Assembly: GCA_020027535.1 (NCBI GenBank)
Contig: JAHRAK010000104.1
Location: 1-36,042, forward strand
Reading direction: 5' to 3'
Length of the DNA: 36,042 bases
Source: Nitrospirales bacterium
GTDB taxonomy: Bacteria; Nitrospirota; Nitrospiria; Nitrospirales; UBA8639
Below are positions 23,972-32,137 of this stretch, piece by piece. The notes beneath the pieces are model-generated. The model did not search any database and was not told the DNA's origin. It was given only the letters and a program-made list of their open reading frames with translations. The position numbers and the translations under genes are program-made. Every line of letters starts with the position of its first letter. Position 1 is the stretch's first letter.

Positions 23972-26342
23972 TCAGGACGCAGGAGAGGGGTTGGGGTCTC
24001 TGTCGCTTGCTGTTGAGCGGTCGCGCATGCCGTCCAGCGCGTCGATGTCGGCGGCGGCGCGGGACGCCGTTTCGCTGATTGCGCTGGTCAACGCGTCGAA
24101 GTCGTCCATCCCGCAAGCTTGGGCGATGACGGTCTTGACCTCCGCCGTCTCGACCGCGAAGCCGTCGTCCGCAACCAGCCGCAGGATGCCCCGCAGGTTC
24201 CGCCACAGCGTCGCAGCCTCCGCCAGCCGCTCCGCGGCATCGACGGGGATCAACCCGCGGCTGCCGGCGGTCTTGAAGACGGAACTCGCGCTCGGAGCCT
24301 GATCGTCCGGGGCGACGGCATGAGTCAATTCCAGAAACCGGGCGGCGAGTTCGACCTCCCGGAGGCCGCCGCGCACGTCGTCGATCGACAGCAGGCCGGG
24401 TTCGGCCGCGTTCCCATCCGCTTTACGCAACTCGACGATCAGGCTGTTGCGCGTCGCGCCATGGGCCAGGATTGCACGTCGCGCCTCGTCGAACCGCGTC
24501 CCGATATCGGGGTCGCCGGACGTGAAGATGCATCGCGCCCGGGTCAGGTCCGGAAGCTCGCCGGCCGATCCGCCGTGGTGTTCCGCGAGATCCGAGAGTG
24601 AACGGACGGGCTTCGCCTCACGGCCTGGCGGGACCGGTGCAAATAGCAGGTTATCGTGCGACAACCCGCGGAGCGCCTCGAGGAAGCGGCGGCATAGAGT
24701 TTCATAATATTCGGCGGGACCGCCGTCGTACACGAACACGACGTCGAGTTCGGCGCCGGGCGCCGCCTCCTTGCTGGCCAGATCGCCCAAGACCACCACC
24801 GCCACCCCGCCTTCGGCACGGGGGTCGGTGAAATCTTCGTCTGCGGCCGACAGCACCGCATTGACAACGAAATCCTCCTCGACGGCCGACAGCACGGCGC
24901 TGATGGAAGCTTCGGCAACGTTGGACAGCGCCGTCCCCGCCTCGGCCGGCGACAGGTTGCCGCGCATCGTATGCACGCCGATCTGGAAGACCTTGTCGTT
25001 CGACCAGTTCCGCGCGGCCTCTCCAGTACACGCGCGCGAGGCCGCGGCGGGCGACCCTCTCGAATTCCTGATCCGGTCCGAACCCGTCCGGGAGATCAAG
25101 GTCGGTGAATTCCTTTTCCCTGAGGTTATCGAGCAGTTCCGGGGCGCGATTGACCCACGCGGCGAGACGCGGCGCGGAGCCGAGGATCTCGACGATCGCC
25201 TCGAACGCGTCCGGACGCGCGGCGGTCGCCGGGCTGTCGTAGGCGCGCCAGGAATCGACCAGCGGGTCCACCTCCTGGAACCAGCGCCGGGGCACGAGGG
25301 CCAGACCGGCCATCTTCATGTAGCTTCCCGGCAGTTGCGGCGCCGTGTCCCCGCCGTGATACTGCAAGAGCGGGTAGCGCCGGCTTGCCGCGACGTGGTG
25401 GTCGGGATGGCGCTGCATGTTGTAATAGAGCCAGTTGGTCAGCTTGTAGGAGGCGTTCCAGGAATGCCACGCCTGGACCCGCTCGAACCGGCCGTTGGGC
25501 AGACGGATGCGCCGCAATCCGTAGTGCTGCACATAGTTGATGAGTTTCATCGAAAAGATCGCGCTGGCGCAAGCGATGGCGAAGATCAGGACGACCCAGG
25601 CGCCGCCCATCCAATACACCAGCGCATACCACGCGGCGGTTTCGAGGACGTACCGCCAGAACGGATTCGTGTAGTGCCAGACCGGCAGGTGAAGGCGCGC
25701 CAGCCGGTCCCGTTCGAAGCACCAAGCTTCGATGAGGTTACGCTCCAACTCTTGGGGCAAGTACCGCCAGAAGCTTTGGCCCTTGGGCGCGGACCCGGCG
25801 TCCCCGGGCGTACAGGCAAGGGCGTGATGTATAGAGGTATGCTCCGTCGCATAATGCGGGTAGGAAACGGACGCCAGCAGGAATTCGCCGATCCGGCGCT
25901 CCCACACGGAGCGCCGGTGGATCAATTCGTGGCCGACGATGAAGGAGGCCTGCGCCACGCTGGCCAGCGCCGCCGCCATGATCAGGGCTTCCCAGGTGGA
26001 CAGACGGCCGACCACAAGGATCTGCCAGAGCGAAAACACGAGCGTGACCGGCCAGAGTACCGCCCACAACCAAACGGGCAGTTTGTACCAGAATAACTGG
26101 CGTTCAAGTGTCTTCTTCGGGTCCATGTTCCGCTCTTCCACGCCGAACTGGGCTTCCAGCCCTTCCGCGATCCATAAGAAGAGGAACGGACCCGCAATCC
26201 ACCACCCGCCGTGCACCGCGGCGATGGCGACGAGGGGAAAAATCGCGAGAGACATGAAGTATGGGAGGGCGTTCCGGATCGACGGCTCGATCATCCCCAC
26301 TCTTCCGGCTGTTCCGGCGCCCACACCGCTTGATTCTGCCAT
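23972..26342 (-). pseudogene. AlkB-type alkane monooxygenase joined to a GlnE-like nucleotidyltransferase half, frameshifted in the middle
   Basis: Residues 1-375 are a membrane di-iron hydroxylase of the AlkB family with all His boxes: H138-ELI-H142-R, E-H168-TSI-H172-H173, 'NYVQHYGL' (H273) and H312-PD-H315-H316. They include several membrane helices. Residues from about 380 onward ('EILGSAPRLAAWVNRAPELLDNL') resemble the second half of glutamine-synthetase adenylyltransferase. That frame stops making sense near 25019-25022. Dropping one A gives 'RVYWEAARNWSNDKVFQIGVHTMRGNLSPAEA', and the GlnE similarity continues through 'LGDLASKEAAPGAELDVVFVYD' and 'GGLREVELAARFLELTHAV' to 23972, a total of 789 aa. 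The usual SDLD metal motif is AELD, so the transferase may be weak or dead. It heads the minus-strand biosynthetic unit. Confidence 0.82.
24826..24905 (-). repeat. Imperfect 39-bp tandem repeat inside the GlnE-like region
   Basis: Two adjacent units encode AVLSAVEEDFVVN and AVLSAADEDFTDP. The DNA copies differ at several bases, so the duplication is not recent. It lengthens the segment just before the nucleotidyltransferase motif. Confidence 0.7.
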
Positions 26343-26486
26343 ATGCTCAGCCCTGATAAGCTCCCGTCTCGTCTGGATAGACGTGTGCTTGTACTACTAA
26401 TTGTCCACAACAGGGCAGGCTTGTCAAGCAATCGGTGGGAACGCGCGAGACGCCTTGGGACGGCGCCGCGACCGGATCATGACAGG
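26343..26486. other. Border between the accessory block and the downstream core genes
   Basis: These 144 bases should hold the promoter of the minus-strand biosynthetic unit, which starts at 26342, and the 3' end of the DsrE-like gene's transcript. No transposase, attachment site or perfect repeat of the left-side MITE is seen. Confidence 0.4.
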
Positions 26487-26906
26487 CTACACAAACAGGG
26501 TCGTCTCAGCACCGGCCGCCAGGGCAAGGATGGCGGGAAGCCCCATCACCTCATCAACCTGTTTGGCCACGGCTTCCGCGTCGACGCCCATGTATTCCAA
26601 CCCGGCGCTGCACGCGATGAGGCGAAATTTTCCCACCTTCTTCGACTCTTCAAACATCTCCGTAATCAGGGGAACCTTGCGCTCGGCAAGCAAGCGGGCG
26701 ACTTCTTCATGATAGTCGTGATACTCCGGAGGAAAATCGATTTCATCGAGCTTCCCCTCGGCGAGCTTTTTAATGGTCCAAAACAACAGCACGACGACCA
26801 CGTCTTTTCCCATGGCCGAGGCCGTCAGGGCCAGGGTCGCCACCTGGTGTAATTTGTCGTAGGTGGCGTTATGGGCGTAGAGGATAAAACGAGGCGGGGG
26901 ACTCAT
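26487..26906 (-). CDS. DsrE/DsrF-like small protein
   Basis: A 139-aa protein that begins 'MSPPPRFILYAHNATYDKLHQVATLALTASAMGKDVVVVLLFW'. This is the Rossmann-like DsrE/F fold, which in characterised members takes part in sulfur transfer or peroxiredoxin-like chemistry. One cysteine is in a family-typical place ('FRLIACSAGLEYMGV'). I choose the ATG at 26906, because AGAGGTG lies upstream and a longer frame would run into the preceding ricT-like gene. It is the last gene in the minus-strand series VOC-MBL-ricT-dsrE, 52 bases after ricT. The direct partner is unknown. Confidence 0.83.
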   Translation of the reverse strand: MSPPPRFILYAHNATYDKLHQVATLALTASAMGKDVVVVLLFWTIKKLAEGKLDEIDFPPEYHDYHEEVARLLAERKVPLITEMFEESKKVGKFRLIACSAGLEYMGVDAEAVAKQVDEVMGLPAILALAAGAETTLFV

Positions 26907-26958
26907 CTGAAACACCTCTTGAGACTGCGGCCCGTCTACGTGCGGGGCAGGAAACCAA

Positions 26959-27702
26959 TTACGATCGAGTGGGTTGAATGAGTTGTTGATCGGGCGCTTT
27001 GGGGGTGGGCCAATCCTCGTTTTCAAACATCAGGCAACATTTCAACCGTCCACAGACCCCGATGCGATGCGCATCGTTTGACCAAGCCGCTTCATGACGG
27101 GATAACTTGAGATTCACCGGTTTAAAATCCGTGAGAAAATTCGCGCAACACAAGACAAGCCCGCAGGTATCGACCCCACTCAGACGACGAGCTTCATCCC
27201 TGCTGGAAATTTGTCGCATTTCAATCCAACAATTAAACTCGCGCGCCAAATCTTTGACGAGTTGCCGAAAATCAACGCGAGATTCCGCCGTGTAGCTGAA
27301 CGTCAGGGCCCGCCGCCGAAGCGATCCGTACACTTCGACCAACTTCATCTGCAAACCCAGCGCCTGGGCCCGCTCTCGACAGAACGCGATACCGGAGGAG
27401 GATAACTCTTTTTGATGGGCAATAGCGGCTTCGTCCTCCGGCGTGGCTTTCCGAAGGATACCCCGCATCACCCGCATGGGAGGGAGGAACGGTTGAAGAT
27501 GCGGCGGGGAAAAGACGGTCCCATAAGTCGTATCGTTCTCCAATTCCATAAGCACGTGGTCGCCGACCTTCAGGGTGGGATCGGTCGTCCGGGCCACTTT
27601 GACCTCACCATGGTCGCGAATTTTCACCCCAACGACCGTGACCCATTCAGGAAACGACTCGTCCTCATCAATCACGGATACGGGCATTGATTGATTGGTC
27701 AT
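26959..27702 (-). CDS. ricT: PSP1-domain protein, RicT (YaaT) family
   Basis: A 247-aa protein. The C-terminal PSP1 domain is recognised from 'TFSYTAESRVDFRQLVKDLAREFNCWIEMRQI', 'VDTCGLVLCCANFLTDFKPVNLKLSR' and 'RIGVCGRLKCCLMFE'. The conserved cysteines are those that hold Fe-S clusters in the RicAFT complex of Bacillus, where the protein affects RNA processing through RNase Y. In Gram-negative bacteria the role is not well known. The start is ATG 27702 ('MTNQSMPVSVIDEDE'), with GGGAGGA at good spacing; a longer frame begins at 27729. The N-terminal part (about 1-95) looks like a beta-rich add-on ('HGEVKVARTTDPTLKVGDHVLMEL'). Confidence 0.9.
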   Translation of the reverse strand: MTNQSMPVSVIDEDESFPEWVTVVGVKIRDHGEVKVARTTDPTLKVGDHVLMELENDTTYGTVFSPPHLQPFLPPMRVMRGILRKATPEDEAAIAHQKELSSSGIAFCRERAQALGLQMKLVEVYGSLRRRALTFSYTAESRVDFRQLVKDLAREFNCWIEMRQISSRDEARRLSGVDTCGLVLCCANFLTDFKPVNLKLSRHEAAWSNDAHRIGVCGRLKCCLMFENEDWPTPKAPDQQLIQPTRS

Positions 27703-27768
27703 CACACATCCTCCCGTCGTAAAAAGCACCTAGTCCTATCACATTAGCCGCTGAACAGCAAGAAGGGT

Positions 27769-29391
27769 TTAAAGAGGAGCGCTTTTGAGGAAAGCGGGCA
27801 CTTCATGATCGAGTTGATAAAGAGAGAGAGGCGAGACGGCGTCGTTCTTTTGGATGATCCGGACTTGCCCCGGCGCAGGCACTCGAACGATGTCCAAGGC
27901 TTGGCCATGATGGTACTGACGGCCGGATGCCGCCAGCACGTCTCGCAGGGATTCCGGGGAATCCCAGTGGGCGGTGAGTAACGCCGTACGGGCCGGATTG
28001 CGATCGCTGAACATGAACGACAAATGGTCCGGATACCAATCGGCACCACCCGTGGCGTACGAGACGAATAATGTGGCTTGGGCGTGTTGCATCAACTCCG
28101 ACAGATAGCGATTGGTGAGGAATCCGTTTTCCCCCACCTCCAACCACTTGCCGGGATGAGACAAACTCGCATGCGCCGCGTAGGAACGAATTTCTTTCAA
28201 CTGTTGTTGTGAAGCATAGACGGTCGCAATCGGACCATGGTCCTCCACGAGCCGGGCGATGACCCCATCCTCGATCGCCGAATGCCCGTCGTTCGTCGGA
28301 CCGCTGTCGGCATGGACCAGGGTATTGTGTCCTCGATCGCTGATTAAATAGCAATTGCGTGGCAGCGCCAGGTCGCAAGGATCCTCGCCGAAAAACGGAA
28401 CCGACACCACCTGCCCACCGTCAAATTTCCAGGATTCTCCATGCGCCAGTTCAATGACGTTCGTAAAGCCCAGTTCCCGCATCAGGGACAGATAATCGAA
28501 ATGCCACGTCTTCCGGTTTTTCCGGCTGGGCACGATCACCGGCACGTCCTTCGGCAGGTGCAGCAACGTGCGGGGATCGACGTGATCATCATGGTCGTGC
28601 GTCAGGAACACGGCGGCCGGTGACGGCAACAACGACGTCCACAGCGAAGGCACCGGGGATTCGGCAAACCAGGGCATCAGCCACGGATCAAACCAGAAGA
28701 ACCGGTCCCGTTGTCGATACATCAAGGCCGCATGACCCAAATGAACCGTATCCTGATCCTTGGTCACGTCGAGCCACTGCGTTCGAATTGAGGAGTGGCT
28801 CGTCACGGCTAAACACTCGTGCGAGTCGAGTTGCTCAAGCAGGTGCAGTAACTGTGGCGCCGCGTCACGACCGGCTGTCGTGACAATCGTGCGAATTTCC
28901 GAGACGGTCCGGGTTCCATTCAAACAACCCAACAGCTTACCCACCACGGGGGAGAGCGGGCGATCGAACCCCATCGGCAGCGCTTCCCGGTTCACCGCGT
29001 TGAAAATACGCAGACCCGCGTAATTCATGACCGCCGACTGATGGCGGTCCTTGGGAAATTCCCATACGAAGGTGCCGTCGGGATTCCGTCCACACCGGAT
29101 ATGTTGCCGGAGCCGGGGTCGTGACTGCACGACTTCCGCATAGGCATCTTCCAGCCGGCGACCGGCCGCCTCATCATCGACCGACGTTCGACTCGCAAAT
29201 ACGTCACTGATGGCCGTTTCCACCGCACTCATGAGAATGCCGTGGACTTCATGAAGACTTGCCACGACCTCCGGATCCACGCCTCCCACAAAAGGGAAGG
29301 GACCCGGCGGCTCGGCGCTTTCCAGTTGCACCCACACCCACGGTTGAAGTCCGACGAACTGATTGAGGCCAACGCGATCCCAGAGAGCCAT
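27769..29391 (-). CDS. MBL-fold metallo-hydrolase with long N-terminal region
   Basis: A 540-aa protein. The metallo-beta-lactamase fold covers about residues 200-480, with the metal motif T-H265-D-H267-D-D-H270 ('FLTHDHDDHVDP'), then 'HADSGPTNDGHS' as a likely further ligand region. The preceding strands 'TVHLGHAALMYRQRDRFFWFDPWL' match the lead-in of UlaG/RomA-like lactonases. The first 190 residues are unlike the common MBL proteins and include an alpha-helical 'MDRPLSPVVGKLLGCLNGTRTVSEIRTIV' type winged-helix-like segment. The start is the ATG at 29391 with GGAAAG upstream; a TTG at 29436 is possible. It lies 63 bases after the VOC gene and 66 before ricT, so an operon is likely. The substrate is unknown. 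Confidence 0.85.
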   Translation of the reverse strand: MALWDRVGLNQFVGLQPWVWVQLESAEPPGPFPFVGGVDPEVVASLHEVHGILMSAVETAISDVFASRTSVDDEAAGRRLEDAYAEVVQSRPRLRQHIRCGRNPDGTFVWEFPKDRHQSAVMNYAGLRIFNAVNREALPMGFDRPLSPVVGKLLGCLNGTRTVSEIRTIVTTAGRDAAPQLLHLLEQLDSHECLAVTSHSSIRTQWLDVTKDQDTVHLGHAALMYRQRDRFFWFDPWLMPWFAESPVPSLWTSLLPSPAAVFLTHDHDDHVDPRTLLHLPKDVPVIVPSRKNRKTWHFDYLSLMRELGFTNVIELAHGESWKFDGGQVVSVPFFGEDPCDLALPRNCYLISDRGHNTLVHADSGPTNDGHSAIEDGVIARLVEDHGPIATVYASQQQLKEIRSYAAHASLSHPGKWLEVGENGFLTNRYLSELMQHAQATLFVSYATGGADWYPDHLSFMFSDRNPARTALLTAHWDSPESLRDVLAASGRQYHHGQALDIVRVPAPGQVRIIQKNDAVSPLSLYQLDHEVPAFLKSAPL

Positions 29392-29454
29392 AGAGTCTTT
29401 CCGCGTATCAGGTTCCACCCTCAAGTCATGGGACAACCGGGTGAGGGCGATCCC

Positions 29455-29898
29455 TTACGTCTCCGTTGAAAAACGAATCGGACTGATGGTGGGTTCGTAT
29501 AAAATCTGGATGACGATGCGGTCGGGATCCGCAAGATAAAACGAATAACTGCCGTCCCGGTGTTGCTTCGGGTGGTGGATAATTTCCACGCCTGCGTTGA
29601 CGACCCGTTCATACAATTGATCCACGCTTTCCGGCGAATCCATGACGAATCCCAAATGGTCAAGGAATTGCCCTTGAGACCGTTGGAAAGCAGGCCTGTT
29701 CTCCTTTGGAATTTGATGCAGGGCCAGGTTGTCGACCCCGGAACTCATATAGACGTTCTCAGCATCAGGCTCCCAGACGGTCGTCATCCCGAACCAGGTC
29801 TGATAAAACGTTTTCGAGACTTCCAAATCCGTCACGTTCAAAGCCACGTGACGTAAACCTTTTCCAGTTGGAATTTCTTGTCGGACTTGTTCGGACAT
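29455..29898 (-). CDS. VOC-family (glyoxalase/dioxygenase-like) protein
   Basis: A 147-aa protein with two beta-alpha-beta-beta-beta units: 'GLRHVALNVTDLEVSKTFYQTWFGM' and 'FLDHLGFVMDSPESVDQLYERVVNAGVEIIHHPKQHRDGSYSFYLADPDRIVIQILYEP'. The His in 'RHVALNV', the His in 'DHLGFVM' and the final Glu-like position fit the metal-site pattern of the vicinal-oxygen-chelate fold (glyoxalase I, extradiol dioxygenases, resistance proteins). It is the first gene of the minus-strand series. The start may be GTG 29907 or ATG 29898. It is divergent from the lipoprotein-like gene at 30013. Confidence 0.87.
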   Translation of the reverse strand: MSEQVRQEIPTGKGLRHVALNVTDLEVSKTFYQTWFGMTTVWEPDAENVYMSSGVDNLALHQIPKENRPAFQRSQGQFLDHLGFVMDSPESVDQLYERVVNAGVEIIHHPKQHRDGSYSFYLADPDRIVIQILYEPTISPIRFSTET

Positions 29899-29955
29899 GC
29901 TGCTCACGCTTCCCGATTAAGGGAGGTCATCTTAACGGGGCGGCAACCCCGCTGT

Positions 29956-30052
29956 CGAGGGAAGAATGATCGTGGTTCCCCACGGGACGGGCCGTGTGAT
30001 ACCATCGCACCCATGAACCCTGAATCGGGCGCAACAAGCGGATTCACTGCGC
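29956..30052 (+). repeat. 5' module, copy A (imperfect palindrome + spacer + first codons)
   Basis: This stretch aligns with 31219-31318: an (imperfect here) GAGGGAA...GATCG...TTCCCCAC palindrome, the spacer GGGCCGTGTG-ACCATC, the ATG, and about 13 codons (MNPESGATSGFTA against MNSEPDATRGFAG). The similarity crosses from non-coding into coding DNA, ahead of two unrelated genes. Confidence 0.72.
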
Positions 30053-31197
30053 ACCGGGATTCCCCACCAGGGCGCAGACCTCCACGTCAGACGCGCCACG
30101 CCCTGATCCTGATGTCCACCCTGTGGTGGATGAGCCTGATAGGGAGTGGGTGTGTCTCGCCGGTGGCCATGCATAAGGCGGTGCTGGAATACGACTGGAC
30201 GGTCAACCGGATTGAAACCGAACTCTTGCTGCTCAACGTCGCCCGCACCCGTTACCATGAGCCGATTCATTTCACGGCCGTTTCCAACATCGCCGCCACG
30301 TTTGATTTCCGAGTCAACACCGGCCTGACGGGATTACTGGCCGGATCGCCCGGCGCCGACTCGTTGTCTTTGACGCTGGGCAGCTCCGCCGCGGAAAACC
30401 CGACCGTGACGATCATCCCGATTCAAGGCGAAGAATTCACCAAACGCCTGTTGACGCCGATTACCGAAAAGACCATCTTGTCCCTGGGGCAACAGGGGAT
30501 CGATCTCGCCATCCTCTTTCGTCTGGTGTCTGAAGGGATCATTCTCGAAGCCAACGACGGCCAACGACGTTTCTTGTTGAACCAGCCTCACCGGCGAGCG
30601 GAATACCGGGAGTTCCGGCAGCGGGTGATGCATCTGTCATGGCTGCACTCCGAGCGAAAGCTGTTTATCGATCCGCTTCAATTCACCGACGGGGGCCAAC
30701 GGAAGACCGGACGGATCGTGGTGACCAACTATGATCCGAATACGCTTTCCAACAGTAAACGAGAGGCTTTAAACCGAAAAGCGGAACGATTCAACGAGCA
30801 TCATATTCTGGTCGATATTCGACCGGACCATTCAGGCGGTGATTTCCCCATGTTCGGCCAGATCAAATTGCGCAGTTTCAAGGCGATCCTGGGATTTGTC
30901 GGACGAGGCATTGACGAAGAAATGGAGGTTGACGTGGACCCGGATCCGCGGACAGGATTTGTGGCCGTCAATCCGGCCAGGACCCTGACCATCCAGGAGT
31001 CACACACCCAACCAGAAGAAGCCATTATCTCCGCTCAGAAACGCGGGTTGTGGTATTACATCGACCAGGAATCCGCAGCAGGAGAATTGTTCGACCGGTG
31101 GAATCACGAAGCGTTCGATCTCTTGTATCAACTGTATCATTTCACCGTGACCGATATTTCTCAAACCCCCACGTTGCCCATTGCGATTTCCAAATGA
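30013..31197 (+). CDS. Lipoprotein-like protein of unknown function
   Basis: A 394-aa protein. After a basic run (RRPPRQTRH) comes a hydrophobic stretch 'ALILMSTLWWMSLIGSGC', which fits a lipoprotein signal with lipobox I-G-S-G-C near residue 47, so membrane anchoring is likely. The mature part has 'YDWTVNRIETELLLLNVARTRYHEPIHFTAVSNIAATFDF', a segment I have seen only in hypothetical proteins of environmental bacteria, and 'GQQGIDLAILFRLVSEGI'. No enzyme motif is visible. I start at ATG 30013 because the duplicated 5' module places that ATG opposite the HemD start, although 30112 (MSTLWW) is an alternative. The gene is followed by the palindrome and the HemD gene. Confidence 0.72.
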   Translation: MNPESGATSGFTAHRDSPPGRRPPRQTRHALILMSTLWWMSLIGSGCVSPVAMHKAVLEYDWTVNRIETELLLLNVARTRYHEPIHFTAVSNIAATFDFRVNTGLTGLLAGSPGADSLSLTLGSSAAENPTVTIIPIQGEEFTKRLLTPITEKTILSLGQQGIDLAILFRLVSEGIILEANDGQRRFLLNQPHRRAEYREFRQRVMHLSWLHSERKLFIDPLQFTDGGQRKTGRIVVTNYDPNTLSNSKREALNRKAERFNEHHILVDIRPDHSGGDFPMFGQIKLRSFKAILGFVGRGIDEEMEVDVDPDPRTGFVAVNPARTLTIQESHTQPEEAIISAQKRGLWYYIDQESAAGELFDRWNHEAFDLLYQLYHFTVTDISQTPTLPIAISK

Positions 31198-31218
31198 CGA
31201 CTCGGCTTGCTCTCAGAA

Positions 31219-31246
31219 GTAGGGAACAACGATCGTTGTTCCCTAC
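31219..31246. promoter_or_regulatory. Perfect 28-bp palindrome upstream of the HemD-family gene
   Basis: Half-site GTAGGGAACAACGA is followed at once by its exact reverse complement, with no loop. There is no T-run after it, so a terminator is unlikely; a dimeric regulator site or a DNA/RNA hairpin fits better. It is the first part of 5' module copy B, which runs 31219-31318. Confidence 0.8.
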
Positions 31247-31318
31247 AGAAAGTGCGGGCCCTGTGTGACCATCACCCCGATGAACTCCGAACCGGACGCA
31301 ACCCGCGGATTCGCCGGC
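31219..31318 (+). repeat. 5' module, copy B
   Basis: This copy is similar to 29956-30052 over about 100 bases, and has the perfect version of the palindrome. It ends inside the coding sequence of the HemD-family gene at about codon 13. Confidence 0.72.
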
Positions 31319-32137
31319 ATGACCGTCGCCGCGTTCGAGAGCCGGATGGCTGATCAGATGGCCGCGCTGATTGCCCGGCACGGAGGAAATCCCATGGTAG
31401 CCCCATCCATACAAGAGATCCCCCTGGAAAATAATACCGAAGCCCTGGATTTCGCGAAGAGCCTCATGGCAGGGGACGTTGACCTGCTGATTCTACTGAC
31501 GGGTGTAGGCACCAGGACGTTGGTGGACGTCTGGAAAACACGGTTTCCCCTGGAAGCGATCCGGGAAGCCCTGACGAGGACAACCCTGGTCTGCCGTGGG
31601 CCAAAACCCATTGCGGCCTTAAAGGAATTGGGGTTGAAACTCGACATCACCGTGCCCGAACCCAATACCTGGCGGGATATCCTTCACACCCTGGATGCTT
31701 GCAAACCGGAAGGACTCTCCGGACTCCGGATTGCCATTCAAGAATACGGGACGGCAAACACGGACCTCGCGCAAGGGTTGGCCGAACGGGGAGCTCGGGT
31801 GAAGAGCGTGTTGGTGTACCGGTGGGCCCTGCCCGATGACGTGGAACCTCTCAAACGGACACTGCGCAGCATTGTGGACGGAAAAGCCTCCGTCGTGTTG
31901 CTCACCAGCGCCACCCAAATCGATCATATCGTGCAACTGCTCGGCGCCACCGATGAACTCGCGGCCTTTCGGGACGCGCTGGGGAAAACCATGGTCGCTT
32001 CAATCGGTCCGATCACCAGCCAGCGGCTCCGGCACCATCATTTCCCCGTGGACTTCGAACCCTCCCATGCCAAAATGGGGATCCTGGTGAAAGAAGCCGG
32101 TGAACACGCCGGAGAGATTCTCAACCGCAAGTCCTAG
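31280..32137 (+). CDS. hemD: Uroporphyrinogen-III synthase family protein
   Basis: A 285-aa protein of the HEM4/HemD family, which closes and inverts ring D of the linear tetrapyrrole to make uroporphyrinogen III. Family signs are 'VAAFESRMADQMAALIARHGGNPMVAPSI' at the start, 'DLLILLTGVGTRTLVDVW', 'TTLVCRGPKPIAALKELGL' and 'SVVLLTSATQIDHIVQLL' with 'VASIGPITSQRLRHHHFPVDFEPSHAKMGILV' near the end. The first 13 residues belong to the duplicated 5' module. It is not next to other haem genes, so it could be a second copy or a paralogue with another role. The sequence is intact. Confidence 0.85.
   Translation: MNSEPDATRGFAGMTVAAFESRMADQMAALIARHGGNPMVAPSIQEIPLENNTEALDFAKSLMAGDVDLLILLTGVGTRTLVDVWKTRFPLEAIREALTRTTLVCRGPKPIAALKELGLKLDITVPEPNTWRDILHTLDACKPEGLSGLRIAIQEYGTANTDLAQGLAERGARVKSVLVYRWALPDDVEPLKRTLRSIVDGKASVVLLTSATQIDHIVQLLGATDELAAFRDALGKTMVASIGPITSQRLRHHHFPVDFEPSHAKMGILVKEAGEHAGEILNRKS

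Noticed and set aside
24771..26096. A 441-codon open frame on the plus strand
   Set aside because: It lies opposite the AlkB-GlnE coding sequence, is rich in Arg/Gly/Pro and lacks domains; long antisense frames are common in GC-rich DNA.
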